64,000 nucleotides of DNA. Origin: an uncultured Eubacteriales bacterium. GTDB lineage: Bacteria > Bacillota > Clostridia > Oscillospirales > CAG-382. Each line of letters begins with the position of its first letter. The stretch's first letter is position 1. Below are positions 25,340 through 34,249 of the stretch, one piece after another. The stretch is from NCBI GenBank assembly GCA_934444645.1, contig CAKSCV010000008.1:1-64000 (forward strand). Reading direction: 5' to 3'. The position numbers and the translations under genes are program-made. The notes beneath the pieces were generated by a model. The model saw nothing but the letters and a program-made list of their open reading frames with translations. It was not told the origin of the DNA and did not search any database.

Positions 25340-26557
25340 TTATTTCAGACCGATATAAGGTGCCGGGTCGACGAGCTTTCCGTTTTTGAACACGGAAAAA
25401 TGCAGGTGGTTGCCGGTCGAACGGCCGGTCGAGCCGACATAGGCAATGACGTCGCCGCGCTTGACCTGTTGGCCGGACACAACGTTTAACGAGCTGCAAT
25501 GGCCGTATAACGACATGATTCCGCCACCGTGGTTGATGGTCACGCAGTTGCCGTAGCTGCCGTTATATTTGGCAATAACCACCGTGCCGTCATCCGCAGC
25601 ATAGATTTCCGTGCCTTTGGCGCAGGCAAGATCAACGCCGGTATGCGAGCGAGTTTTGCCGGTAAACGGGTCTTTACGCGTGCCGTAATACGAAGTGATG
25701 CGATAAACATTTGCCGGAAGCGGGAATTTGAACGTGCCGGTATAAGTAGAGGTATCCTCTTTGGCAAACATAGCGGCAAGGCGCTTGACCTCGTCGTTGA
25801 GCTCGTTGATATAGGCTTGCTTTTGAGCGAGCTCTGCCTCATAGCTTGCCGCGTCGGCGAGAACCTTCTCACGCATGGCGGCGGCGTTTGCCTGCTTGAC
25901 CTGCAAATCGGCGCGAAGCTTTTCCTGCTCGTCCTTATACTCCTTCATCGTTGCCTTTGCGGCTTCGTACTCCGCTTTGGTCGCTTCGAGAGATTCGAGC
26001 GTGGCTGTATAGGTTTCGAGGACTTTGTCGTTATAGGACAAATGATAGGAGAGCAAATCGATGCGCGACAGCAGATCGGTGAAATTTTCGGCGCTGAAAA
26101 TAAACTCGATCGAGCTTGCCGCACCGCCGTATTCATACGACATACGGATCATATCGTCAAGCACGTGCTGTTGGTTTTCGATCTCGGTCTCAAGCTCTGC
26201 AATCTGCGCGGCCTGTGCGGCGGTCAGCTCATCGTATTGAGCAAGCATGGCTTCGATGACCGTGATCTGTTCGTCGATCAAATCGATTTCATGCGTAATA
26301 TCGGTGATCTGCGCGGAATACCCGGATGCCTGCGCCTTGGCACCGGCGATCTGATTTTTCAGTTCTTTTTGTTCTTTGGTAATGCGCGACATTTTGCTGT
26401 TTAGGGAGTTGATCTCGCTTTGAATCTCCGCATTGCTTTTGGCATTCGCCTGAAAGCCCGGAAGAACGGCAAGCATTCCGGTGACAAGCACCGCACAGAG
26501 CGAAAGTGCTGCGACTTTGCCGGCAAAACGCGGCAGTTGGATGTTCTTTAGCGTCAA
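25340..26557 (-). CDS. Murein hydrolase activator/M23 peptidase with long coiled coil (EnvC/NlpD-like)
   Basis: The 405-residue protein has a signal peptide (about 10-38) and a coiled coil (40-265) in the EnvC/PcsB style. The C-terminal M23 domain carries zinc-site residues H305 and D309 (SHTGVDLA), H353 (YGHCSS) and H384/H386 (GNHLHFSV), all intact, so it may be an active endopeptidase. The coiled coil probably docks on FtsX, whose gene is 75 bp upstream. The start is TTG at 26557, directly after a strong AAAGGAGG site 7 nt away. The extension further upstream lacks a signal peptide. Confidence 0.92.
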   Translation of the reverse strand: MTLKNIQLPRFAGKVAALSLCAVLVTGMLAVLPGFQANAKSNAEIQSEINSLNSKMSRITKEQKELKNQIAGAKAQASGYSAQITDITHEIDLIDEQITVIEAMLAQYDELTAAQAAQIAELETEIENQQHVLDDMIRMSYEYGGAASSIEFIFSAENFTDLLSRIDLLSYHLSYNDKVLETYTATLESLEATKAEYEAAKATMKEYKDEQEKLRADLQVKQANAAAMREKVLADAASYEAELAQKQAYINELNDEVKRLAAMFAKEDTSTYTGTFKFPLPANVYRITSYYGTRKDPFTGKTRSHTGVDLACAKGTEIYAADDGTVVIAKYNGSYGNCVTINHGGGIMSLYGHCSSLNVVSGQQVKRGDVIAYVGSTGRSTGNHLHFSVFKNGKLVDPAPYIGLK

Positions 26558-26632
26558 GACACGTCCTCCTTTGAACGAGAATAAAGGGATGTTCGGATGA
26601 AAGCATGAAGCACAAAGCCGTACGAAAAGCGG

Positions 26633-27520
26633 TTATGCCTTCATATATTTGCGGATTGCAAGCGCACTTCCGACGATACCGAGAACAAGCCCGGCGGCAA
26701 AATAGATGGGCAAATAATAGCTGTTGAGTTCGGAAAACGCGGGAATTTTGATAAAACCGCCGAATTTAGCGGCAAGCTCGGTGAGCGGAATTTCGTACAG
26801 ATAGTACTGGATCAGATAACCGAACGCACCGGACAAAAGCCCGATAAACGCACCTTCGAACACAAACGGCATGGTTATGTAGAATTTGGTAGCTCCGATA
26901 TAGCGCATGACCGTAATCTCCATTTCGCGCGCGTGATAGGTCAAGCGGATGGTATTGGAAATGACGAACACGCTCACGGCAATGAGCAAGATCATGAGCC
27001 ATGTACCGCCCAAGGAAATGGCACTCTTGAAATTCTGGATGTTTTTGGCGATGTCATAGCGGTTTTTCACCTTGTTGACGCCGTCCATATGCGTAAGATT
27101 GTATACAAGCGCGTCGATATCCTCCACCGTTTCATATTCGATTTTATAGGAATCCGGAAGCGGATTGGTTGCGTCATCGTAGGAATCGAAAATATAGGCA
27201 TAATCCGAGCCGAATTTATCTTTTTCGGAAGCAAGTGCTTCCGCTTTGGGCACAAAGGTCACGCTTTTGACGTTCTTGAGCGCCCGAATGCTGTCACCGG
27301 CAGCTGTTACCGTTTCCGGCGACGCGTCGAGGTCCATATAAACAACGATTTCGTTAAAATCATCGATGCTGTCGATGCTTTGGTTGATAACCACGATGAG
27401 CGTGGTGAAAATACCGACCAAAAGCAGCGAGGAGCCCAAAATCAAAATGGATGCCACGCTTCGCACACCGTTGCGGATAACGCCCTTAAAGCCCTCCGCA
27501 ATAAATCCGAATCTATTCAT
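26633..27520 (-). CDS. ftsX: Cell division protein FtsX
   Basis: The 295-residue protein has one N-terminal helix, an extracellular loop (about 45-165) and three C-terminal membrane helices. It shows the FtsX pattern NTIRLTYHAREMEITVMRYIGATKFYI. With FtsE it forms an ABC-type complex that regulates peptidoglycan hydrolases at the septum. The ATG at 27520 overlaps the ftsE stop by 8 nt. An apparent earlier start is only TTG. Confidence 0.95.
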   Translation of the reverse strand: MNRFGFIAEGFKGVIRNGVRSVASILILGSSLLLVGIFTTLIVVINQSIDSIDDFNEIVVYMDLDASPETVTAAGDSIRALKNVKSVTFVPKAEALASEKDKFGSDYAYIFDSYDDATNPLPDSYKIEYETVEDIDALVYNLTHMDGVNKVKNRYDIAKNIQNFKSAISLGGTWLMILLIAVSVFVISNTIRLTYHAREMEITVMRYIGATKFYITMPFVFEGAFIGLLSGAFGYLIQYYLYEIPLTELAAKFGGFIKIPAFSELNSYYLPIYFAAGLVLGIVGSALAIRKYMKA

Positions 27521-28196
27521 CAAACATACCGCCTATTCTGTCACTTTCCACCATGCCGTCCTTCAAGGTCACGACGCGTTTCTGAAACCGATCCACGAGG
27601 TCCTTTTCATGGGTAACCACAAGCACCGTTTTGCCGAGTTCCTTATTTAAGGCAATGAGAAGATTCATGATATCGAGACTCATTTCCGGGTCAATGTTGC
27701 CGGTCGGTTCGTCGGCAATGAGGATAGTCGGATTGTTGGCAAGTGCACGGGCAAGTGCGACACGCTGCTTTTCGCCGCCGGAAAGCTGGCGCGGAAACGC
27801 GTCAATACGGTCTTTAAGGCCGACAGCTTCGACAAACAGCGGCACGTTCTTTTGAATTTCACGCTTTGGTGTGCCGATGACCTGCATGGCAAAGGCGACG
27901 TTCTCATACACCGTTTTTTTCGGGAACAGGCGGAAATCCTGGAAAACAACGCCCATGGTGCGCCGCAGATACGGCACCTTTCCTTCGCGCATTTTATCAA
28001 GGCGGAAGTTGTTGATAAGAAGTCTGCCGTCCGAAACACGCTCTTCACGCAATAACAGCTTGGTAAGCGTGGTTTTTCCGGCACCGGAATGACCGACGAT
28101 AAAGACAAATTCGCCGTCGTCGATTTTTAGGTTCACGTCCTTTAAGACGTAGGTTTTCCCGTCATAGGTTTTGCTGACATTTTTGAATTCTATCAT
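27513..28196 (-). CDS. ftsE: Cell division ATP-binding protein FtsE
   Basis: This 227-residue ABC ATPase has Walker A GHSGAGKTT, signature LSGGEKQRVALARAL and Walker B ILIADEPTG, plus the FtsE-specific VVFQDFRLFPKKTVYENVAFA stretch. It powers FtsX to switch on cell-wall hydrolases during division. The M23 protein two genes downstream is the likely target. The upstream neighbour is a PucR-type regulator 17 bp away. Confidence 0.96.
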   Translation of the reverse strand: MIEFKNVSKTYDGKTYVLKDVNLKIDDGEFVFIVGHSGAGKTTLTKLLLREERVSDGRLLINNFRLDKMREGKVPYLRRTMGVVFQDFRLFPKKTVYENVAFAMQVIGTPKREIQKNVPLFVEAVGLKDRIDAFPRQLSGGEKQRVALARALANNPTILIADEPTGNIDPEMSLDIMNLLIALNKELGKTVLVVTHEKDLVDRFQKRVVTLKDGMVESDRIGGMFDE

Positions 28197-28213
28197 AAGT
28201 GTTCTTGTCCTGC

Positions 28214-29299
28214 TTAATATTTTACCGGCTTGGAGGTAAGGTATTTCTTGACCATGAGTGCGACCTTGAAGGTGATGGCGTGTTCAAATTCACGCAAGTC
28301 AAGGCCGGTTAGTTTTCGGATCTTTTCCAGGCGATACACAAGGGTATTGCGGTGAACGAACAGCTTGCGCGAGGTTTCGGACACATTGAGGTTGTTTTCG
28401 AAGAATGCCTGAATGGTCATGAGCGTTTCGCGGTCGAGGCTTTCGAGAGAGCCTTTCTTGAAGACCTCCTGCAAGAACATTTCGCAAAGTGTGGTCGGCA
28501 GCTGATAGATAAGTCTGCCGATGCCGAGGTTTTCATAGTTGATGATATTCTTTTTGGTATCAAACACCTTGCCGACCTCGATAGCCACCTGTGATTCGCG
28601 GAAGGAGGCTGACAGATCTTTCAGCGTTTCGGCAACCGTGCCGATACCGATGGTAACGCGAAGGAAGAACTCCGCGCTGATGGTGTCGGCAATGGTATGT
28701 GCCACTTTTTCCAATTCCTTGCCCTCCACGTTGAATTTCACTTCGCGGATGAGCACAATGTCGTTTTCGCCGATGCTGATGACATAATCCTTATTCTTAT
28801 CCGGGAACATATTCTGCAGGATATCGTAAGGAATTACCTCGCCCTTGTCGGCAAAGCGGATGAAATAAACGGCTTTGGGGGCGTCTACGTCAAAATGAAG
28901 CTCTTTGGCTTTTATGTAAATATCGCTGGGCAGGATATTATCCAAAATGATGTTTTTGATAAAGCTGATTTTATCGTATTTTTCGCCGTACAAGCTCTTG
29001 ATATTGAGGAAAGACACCGAAAGCACATGGCACAGATCGGCGGCTTCCGCATCCTCGCCCTCCACGGCAATGATGTTTTCCGGACGGGTATACGAGCCGA
29101 GCGGACAATAGGTATAGCCCTCCGAGGTGATGATGGTGGTGTCTTCGTCGAAGCAGCCGAGAACCTCGGTTCTGGTTTCGCCGACATGAACAAGGTCTGT
29201 GCAGGCAATGACAACGCCGGTATCGTCGAGAACATAGATCGACTTTCCGACGTTCTCTTTCAATTGATTGATGACGCTTTGAAAAACTCTTGCTGACAT
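28214..29299 (-). CDS. PucR/CdaR-type transcriptional regulator
   Basis: The 361-residue protein starts with a putative sugar-diacid or ligand-binding region (QSVINQLKENVGKSIYVLDDTGVVIACTD). A GGDEF-like middle part follows (about 130-260). It ends in a PucR C-terminal helix-turn-helix, with LNVSETSRKLFVHRNTLVYRLEKIRKLTGLD from about residue 308. Such regulators control sugar-acid or purine use, but in Clostridia they often sit near cell-division genes without a known ligand. It lies 17 bp upstream of ftsE, which suggests shared transcription. Confidence 0.85.
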   Translation of the reverse strand: MSARVFQSVINQLKENVGKSIYVLDDTGVVIACTDLVHVGETRTEVLGCFDEDTTIITSEGYTYCPLGSYTRPENIIAVEGEDAEAADLCHVLSVSFLNIKSLYGEKYDKISFIKNIILDNILPSDIYIKAKELHFDVDAPKAVYFIRFADKGEVIPYDILQNMFPDKNKDYVISIGENDIVLIREVKFNVEGKELEKVAHTIADTISAEFFLRVTIGIGTVAETLKDLSASFRESQVAIEVGKVFDTKKNIINYENLGIGRLIYQLPTTLCEMFLQEVFKKGSLESLDRETLMTIQAFFENNLNVSETSRKLFVHRNTLVYRLEKIRKLTGLDLREFEHAITFKVALMVKKYLTSKPVKY

Positions 29300-29318
29300 A
29301 TTGGTAACCCTCCCGAAA

Positions 29319-30140
29319 TTATTCTCTGATAAGCTTTATGGTGTAAATAATGGCAAAAACGATATACTGAACAAGCATGACCGTAAGCATGGTATCCGAA
29401 TGGACAAGCGGCTCGCCGAGAATATCCGGGAGCTTGATAAACATGAAGACCGTCCAGATGACCAGCGACACGAAATACGGGAACATGAGCGGCGCATCAC
29501 CCTTGGAAGCATGATGCGGACGCGTTTGGCATTTTTTCAAATACGGCACAAACGCAATGCCGACAGCCGCAAACGCGACGACAAGAAGGATTTTCCCGAC
29601 GATGCCGCGCGTGGTGTAAATCGGCCAATAGCGATACAAAAGCAGCGTAAGAAGTGCATTTTCAATGCTGAACACCAGAAAATCGAGATGATAAATCTTG
29701 GAGATATAATAGAGTAAAGCCAAAACGATGGTTGCGGTCAGTGCAAACATGCACGAAGACGCATTGTTGACGATCCGCACGCCGAAAAAAGCCGAGAAGC
29801 CGGTCACATACAGCATAAGCGAAAGCGCATTGATGCTGGAAAACATCCGCTCATGCTCGTTGATCTTTCGGACGCGGCACACGATCACCCAAATAATCGA
29901 TGCGGCAAGCAAAGCTCCGACAAGCACGATATACACCGGGTGGCGGAACAGCTTGTACAATTCATAGCCCATATTCTGCCCGGTCGCCTGGCGAACGGTA
30001 ATCGTGGTGCTGACTCTTAAAATCAAAAGCAGAGCCGCACACAACAGAAAAAAGATGGCAGACATACGGTAGAAATCCATATCGCTCTTTTTGAGCTTGG
30101 CGGCGGTATCCCGTTTCTTGGGTGAAAGCTTGGATGACAT
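29319..30140 (-). CDS. Conserved polytopic membrane protein, function unknown
   Basis: The 273-residue product has a basic cytoplasmic N-terminus (KLSPKKRDTAAKLKK) and about seven or eight hydrophobic segments, with no catalytic motif that I recognise. The ATG at 30140 has GGAG 8 nt upstream. An apparent start three codons earlier is GTG. It is encoded between the rRNA methyltransferase rsmE and the PucR-type regulator on the same strand, with gaps of about 20 bp, so it is probably part of the same transcript. No function is proposed. Confidence 0.75.
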   Translation of the reverse strand: MSSKLSPKKRDTAAKLKKSDMDFYRMSAIFFLLCAALLLILRVSTTITVRQATGQNMGYELYKLFRHPVYIVLVGALLAASIIWVIVCRVRKINEHERMFSSINALSLMLYVTGFSAFFGVRIVNNASSCMFALTATIVLALLYYISKIYHLDFLVFSIENALLTLLLYRYWPIYTTRGIVGKILLVVAFAAVGIAFVPYLKKCQTRPHHASKGDAPLMFPYFVSLVIWTVFMFIKLPDILGEPLVHSDTMLTVMLVQYIVFAIIYTIKLIRE

Positions 30141-30164
30141 GATATACACTCCGTTTTTCTAATA

Positions 30165-30917
30165 TTAATTCAGATTGTCCGAAAAGAACATAATGGACGA
30201 AATCACGCATAGCGGCGCGGTTTCGGTTCGCAGAATCCGTTTCCCGAGCGAAACAAGCGGAAGACCGGCTGCGGCGGCTTTTTGAGCCTCGCTTGCGGAA
30301 ATACCGCCCTCCGGACCGATAAAAAAGCGGTAATCGACGGCTTTCTTTTCGGCGGATTTTTCGGAAAACAGGATTTTCATGGGGATATGCGGTTCGGCTT
30401 CATAGCAGAGAAAGCCGCAATCGGCGTTTTGCAGTTCGGCGAGCATCCGTTCAAACGGCAGAACCGCGCCGATCTCCGGAACGACGGCTCTTGCACACTG
30501 CATAGCAGCGGATCTTGCAATTTTCTGCCAGCGTTCGCGCTTTTTTTCAAGCGATTTTTCATCCGGGCGCGACACGCACCGTTCGGAAAGCACCGGCACG
30601 ATTTTGACTGCGCCCAGCTCCGCGGCCTTTTGCACGACGGTATCGAATTTATCGCCCTTGACGAGTGCCTGGTACAAGGTAACGCTTACGTCCGGTTCGG
30701 TGTCGCCCGGCTTTTTTTCAAGCACCTCGAAGGTCACGCTGTCCGCGTCAATCGAGCGGATCACACAAGCGTATTCATAGTTGCAGGTATCGCACAACGT
30801 ATACGCATCGCCGACGCGTGCGCGAAGCGAAAAAGAGATGTGACGCGCATCCTCGCCGGTAAGCGTCAGCACTTCGCCTGTGCTTACCTCACGCGGCTCT
30901 ATAAAGAAGCGTGGCAC
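30165..30917 (-). CDS. rsmE: 16S rRNA (uracil(1498)-N3)-methyltransferase
   Basis: The 250-residue protein starts PRFFIEP, as is typical for RsmE, and has a PUA-like N-terminal part and a SPOUT domain. The SAM knot motifs FIGPEGGISASE and SLGKRILRTETAPL are present. It methylates U1498 in helix 44 of 16S rRNA. The GTG at 30917 is chosen because it gives the family N-terminus. The longer frame starts with TTG at 30935. The gene overlaps the end of prmA by 19 bp, a common rsmE-prmA pairing. Confidence 0.93.
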   Translation of the reverse strand: MPRFFIEPREVSTGEVLTLTGEDARHISFSLRARVGDAYTLCDTCNYEYACVIRSIDADSVTFEVLEKKPGDTEPDVSVTLYQALVKGDKFDTVVQKAAELGAVKIVPVLSERCVSRPDEKSLEKKRERWQKIARSAAMQCARAVVPEIGAVLPFERMLAELQNADCGFLCYEAEPHIPMKILFSEKSAEKKAVDYRFFIGPEGGISASEAQKAAAAGLPLVSLGKRILRTETAPLCVISSIMFFSDNLN

Positions 30918-31894
30918 AGCGTCACCACCGCCCAATCTTCGCTTTCGGCAAACTCCTTGACCGCAAAGCCGCTTCGTTCGAGTGCGGCAATGACTTCACC
31001 GCTTCGTTCGGCGATGATGCCGGAAACGATGAGCGTTCCGTCCTTTGCCAAAAACTGCTTGAACGACGGAGCCATCCAGATGATGACATCCGCCACGATA
31101 TTGGCGGCGATGAGGTCATACGGACGTTCGCCGATTTTTTCCGCAAGAGCGGTATCTTTCAGAATATCGCCGGCATATACATTAAAGCAGGTAGCATCAA
31201 TGCCGTTGACAGTATAGTTTTCGGCGGCAATGCGTGCGCTGTTCTGGTCGATATCGACCGCGTTCACACTCCCGACGCCGAGCTTAACGGCGGCAATGCC
31301 CAAAATACCGCTGCCGCAGCCCATGTCGAGCATACGGACACGGGACGGGTCTGCCGTTTCGGCAAGCGTTTTTTCGATTTTTTCAAGACACAGGCGTGTG
31401 GTGGTGTGCAAGCCGGTTCCGAAGGAGCTTGACGGATCGATCTCCACCACCGTTCGGTCGGTTCCTTCCGGCAGCGTTTCCCACGAAGGCTTGATCATAA
31501 GATGCTCTCCGACCGGAAAAGGCTTAAAATACTTTTTCCAGTTGTTTTCCCAGTCCTCTTCCTCCAAGCGGGTATCCGAATCCATCACAAGCGTGCCGAA
31601 TTCCTGTTTTGCGTCACGGTCCTTTAAGCCGTCAAGCGCGTTTTTGATGGCTAAAATCATTTCGAGTCCCTGCGAGTTTTCCGGCACATAAAACGTCACC
31701 GTTGTTTCACAGTCCTTGAGCTTCAGAAGGTCGTCCTCGATATAATCAAAATAGACCTCTTTGTTTTCCAAAAAGCGGTTGAAGTCTTCGCTGTCACAGA
31801 CCTCATAACCGTTAATGCCGTTCAACAGCAGAATGCCCGACACCGGTTCAATACCGGCGGTGGTCGTGTGAACGACGGTTTTGATCCAAAGCAT
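30899..31894 (-). CDS. prmA: Ribosomal protein L11 methyltransferase
   Basis: The 331-residue enzyme has an N-terminal substrate-recognition domain and a class I methyltransferase domain with DMGCGSGILGIAAVKLG and DLIAANIVADV. PrmA trimethylates L11. The ATG at 31894 has GGGAG 6 nt upstream. A longer frame to 31954 is not needed. It is the first gene of a minus-strand group with rsmE and the membrane protein. Confidence 0.94.
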   Translation of the reverse strand: MLWIKTVVHTTTAGIEPVSGILLLNGINGYEVCDSEDFNRFLENKEVYFDYIEDDLLKLKDCETTVTFYVPENSQGLEMILAIKNALDGLKDRDAKQEFGTLVMDSDTRLEEEDWENNWKKYFKPFPVGEHLMIKPSWETLPEGTDRTVVEIDPSSSFGTGLHTTTRLCLEKIEKTLAETADPSRVRMLDMGCGSGILGIAAVKLGVGSVNAVDIDQNSARIAAENYTVNGIDATCFNVYAGDILKDTALAEKIGERPYDLIAANIVADVIIWMAPSFKQFLAKDGTLIVSGIIAERSGEVIAALERSGFAVKEFAESEDWAVVTLCHASL

Positions 31895-31995
31895 ATACGT
31901 CTCCCATACAGTTGTGTTCGCTCCGCATTCCGACGAAATTCGCCTTTTGTGCAATAATCACAGACTTTCGGAGCATATTTCAGTAGTTATATACT

Positions 31996-32024
31996 ATTTT
32001 ACATTGTTTTTCTCCATCTGTCAA
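31996..32024 (-). promoter_or_regulatory. Promoter of prmA
   Basis: On the minus strand TTGACA (32024-32019), a 17-bp spacer and TAAAAT (32001-31996) lie about 100 bp before the prmA ATG. Confidence 0.7.
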
Positions 32025-32105
32025 TAAGTAAAAGGCATTTTTTTATGAAATTTTCCTATATTTTTGTGAATATTATTATGCAATTAGCCGAATATGCAAA
32101 ACCTC

Positions 32106-32134
32106 TTGACAAATGGTGATAAATATGGTAGACT
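32106..32134 (+). promoter_or_regulatory. Promoter of the dapA-dapB leader
   Basis: TTGACA (32106-32111), a 17-bp spacer and TAGACT (32129-32134) precede the lysine riboswitch by about 35 bp. Confidence 0.7.
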
Positions 32135-32171
32135 GTGTTTGCAGACAAAAATGTTTGTGAAACAATATACT

Positions 32172-32340
32172 TTAGATAGAGGTGCGTTTTTTATCAGTAG
32201 CGCAAGCTATGACCGCAAGACGAAGCGGAGCGGCTTATGTGAAAGGAAAAAACGCCGAAGCGTCGGTTTGTCACCGAAAGCTGGGCGCAGGGTTAAGAGC
32301 TTTGCGACTGTCACCGGATGTGTCCGGTGTTGAGCTATCA
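32172..32340 (+). promoter_or_regulatory. Lysine riboswitch (L box)
   Basis: The leader carries the conserved lysine-riboswitch core: GATAGAGGTGCG at 32175-32186, AGTAGCGCAAGC, then AAGCGGAGCGGC, GAAAGG, GCCGAAGCG, GGGCGCAGGGT, the CACCGGATGTGTCCGGTG hairpin and a closing CTATC (32335-32339). The last element pairs with GATAG of 32175-32179 to form P1. Downstream, 32334-32346 (GCTATCAAAATGC) can pair with 32377-32389 (GCATTTGATAGC). That competing helix uses the foot of the terminator, giving a lysine-dependent termination switch. The controlled genes are dapA and dapB of lysine/diaminopimelate synthesis. Confidence 0.92.
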
Positions 32341-32387
32341 AAATGCAGCGCCCTATACGCCTTTCCGTCAGGTTTATGCATTTGATA

Positions 32388-32411
32388 GCCGATTGTACGA
32401 TCGGCTTTTTT
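32388..32411 (+). terminator. Riboswitch-controlled terminator before dapA
   Basis: The stem GCCGAT (32388-32393) / ATCGGC (32400-32405) is followed by six T. It is the expression platform of the lysine riboswitch. Confidence 0.85.
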
Positions 32412-32455
32412 GTTTGTATAACACCCAATTCTTTATCATCAAAGGAGAAATCATC

Positions 32456-33343
32456 ATGAAAAACACAGTTTTCACGGGAGCTGCCACCGCTATTATCACG
32501 CCGATGAAAAACGGCGGCGTTGATTTCGAGAAATTCGCACGTTTGGTGGAATTTCAGATCCAAAACGGCATTGACGCTATTGTCGTCTGCGGTACGACCG
32601 GCGAATCGAGCACGCTTACCGACGAGGAACACAAAGAGCTCATCCGCTTTTGTGTTGAAAAGGTCGCCGGCCGCGTTCCGGTCATTGCCGGCACAGGCAG
32701 CAACGACACCGATTATGCCATTTCCCTTTCCAAATATGCCTGTGAGGTCGGTGCGGACGCACTGCTTCAGGTCACGCCGTACTACAACAAAACCACCCAG
32801 CGCGGCCTCATCAAGCACTTCTTTGCCGTGGCCGACGCCGTGGATAAACCCATCATTCTGTACAATGTTCCCTCGCGCACGGGCGTCAACATAAAGCCGG
32901 AAACCTGTGCGGAGCTTGCCAAGCATGAGAAAATCTGCGCCATCAAAGAAGCAAGCGGCAGCATCAGTGCGGTCGCCGAAATCCGCTGTCACTGCGGCGA
33001 CGCGCTCGACATCTATTCCGGCAACGACGATCAGATCGTGCCGATCCTCTCGCTCGGCGGCAAGGGCGTCATTTCCGTTCTCTCCAACCTGCTGCCTGCC
33101 GAAACGCACAAGATCTGTGCCGATTTCTTTGCCGGAAACGTCAAAGCTTCCGCTGACGCTCAAATCAAGTATTTACCTTTAATCGACAGTTTATTCTGTG
33201 AAGTCAATCCGATTCCGGTCAAAGAGGCCATGCATCTTTTGGGCTTCTGCGACAGAGAGATCCGGCTTCCGTTATGCGAGATGGAAGACAAGAACCTGGA
33301 GCGTTTGGCAAACGACATGAGAAACGCCGGATTAAGCTTCTGA
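32456..33343 (+). CDS. dapA: 4-hydroxy-tetrahydrodipicolinate synthase
   Basis: The 295-residue TIM-barrel aldolase has T47-T48 (CGTTGES), Y136 and R141 (LYNVPSRTG) and the Schiff-base K164 (AIKEASGS). It condenses pyruvate with aspartate semialdehyde in the diaminopimelate pathway. The ATG at 32456 has AAAGGAGA upstream. A longer frame from 32318 runs back into the riboswitch and is rejected. dapB follows after 48 bp. Regulation by the lysine riboswitch is visible in the leader. Confidence 0.97.
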   Translation: MKNTVFTGAATAIITPMKNGGVDFEKFARLVEFQIQNGIDAIVVCGTTGESSTLTDEEHKELIRFCVEKVAGRVPVIAGTGSNDTDYAISLSKYACEVGADALLQVTPYYNKTTQRGLIKHFFAVADAVDKPIILYNVPSRTGVNIKPETCAELAKHEKICAIKEASGSISAVAEIRCHCGDALDIYSGNDDQIVPILSLGGKGVISVLSNLLPAETHKICADFFAGNVKASADAQIKYLPLIDSLFCEVNPIPVKEAMHLLGFCDREIRLPLCEMEDKNLERLANDMRNAGLSF

Positions 33344-33391
33344 AAAGCAGCTCAAAGCAGCACAAGGACGTAAAACAGAAAGGATTCTACT

Positions 33392-34147
33392 ATGATAAAG
33401 GTCATTATCAGCGGTGTCAACGGCCGTATGGGAAAAGCCGTGGAAGCACTGTGCAAAGCGGATGAAGCAGTGGAAATCGTCGGCGGCATCGACATAAATC
33501 TCGGTGTTCCGCACGAATTTCCCACGGCAGACAATGCGTTTGCGCTCGAAACACGTGCGGATGTCATCATCGATTTTTCGCATCACACCTGCGCGGCGGC
33601 TTTGTGCGACTATGCCGCCAAAACCGGAACACCGGTCGTTTTTGCTACCACCGGCTACACGCCCGAAGAACTCGAAACCATTCGGAAAGCCGCCGAAAAA
33701 GCGGCGCTGTTTACCAGTGCGAATATGTCGGTCGGCGTGAACCTGCTCATCGAACTGTCCAAAAAAGCGGCGGCGGTTCTGCAAAACTTCGATGTGGAGA
33801 TTGTCGAAAAGCATCACAACAAAAAGCTTGACGCACCCAGCGGCACGGCACTCATGCTTGCCGACGGAATCAAATCGGTTCGGCCGGACTTGGAATATGT
33901 CTATGACCGCACCGGGCGGCGCGCCGCGAGAAGCGCAAACGAGCTTGGCATAGCCAGCATCCGCGGCGGCACGATCGTCGGTGAGCATGACGTGATCTTC
34001 GCCGGCACCGACGAAGTGGTCACGCTGTCGCACAACGCGCTTTCGCGCGAGGTTTTCGCACACGGTGCGCTCTGTGCCGCCAAATTCTTGGTCGGAAAAG
34101 TGCCGGGACTGTATCATATGCCGGATATGCTTGAGCTTAACGATTAA
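33392..34147 (+). CDS. dapB: 4-hydroxy-tetrahydrodipicolinate reductase
   Basis: The 251-residue protein has the NAD(P) motif GVNGRMG near the N-terminus, the IDFSHH segment, and the catalytic region EIVEKHHNKKLDAPSGTA with conserved His and Lys. It reduces the DapA product in the diaminopimelate pathway. An AAAGGA site precedes the ATG. It is co-transcribed with dapA and ends at a strong terminator. Confidence 0.96.
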   Translation: MIKVIISGVNGRMGKAVEALCKADEAVEIVGGIDINLGVPHEFPTADNAFALETRADVIIDFSHHTCAAALCDYAAKTGTPVVFATTGYTPEELETIRKAAEKAALFTSANMSVGVNLLIELSKKAAAVLQNFDVEIVEKHHNKKLDAPSGTALMLADGIKSVRPDLEYVYDRTGRRAARSANELGIASIRGGTIVGEHDVIFAGTDEVVTLSHNALSREVFAHGALCAAKFLVGKVPGLYHMPDMLELND

Positions 34148-34172
34148 ACAAACTGCCAAAATGAAATTTTTT

Positions 34173-34203
34173 CGCCTTTTGTCTTTACAAAAGGCGATTT
34201 TTT
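34173..34203 (+). terminator. Terminator of dapA-dapB
   Basis: A perfect 10-bp stem CGCCTTTTGT (34173-34182) / ACAAAAGGCG (34187-34196) with a CTTT loop is followed by ATTTTTTT. The 3' arm overlaps the -35 element of the next promoter. Confidence 0.88.
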
Positions 34204-34212
34204 TGGTATAAT
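34184..34212 (+). promoter_or_regulatory. Promoter of the TIGR03960-cdd-TIGR03936-mnmG group
   Basis: TTTACA (34184-34189), a 17-bp spacer and TATAAT (34207-34212) lie about 38 bp before the radical SAM start. The -35 is inside the loop and 3' arm of the dapB terminator. Confidence 0.75.
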
Positions 34213-34249
34213 ATAATGGAATATTATCATGGCAAAAAGGTGGAATAAC

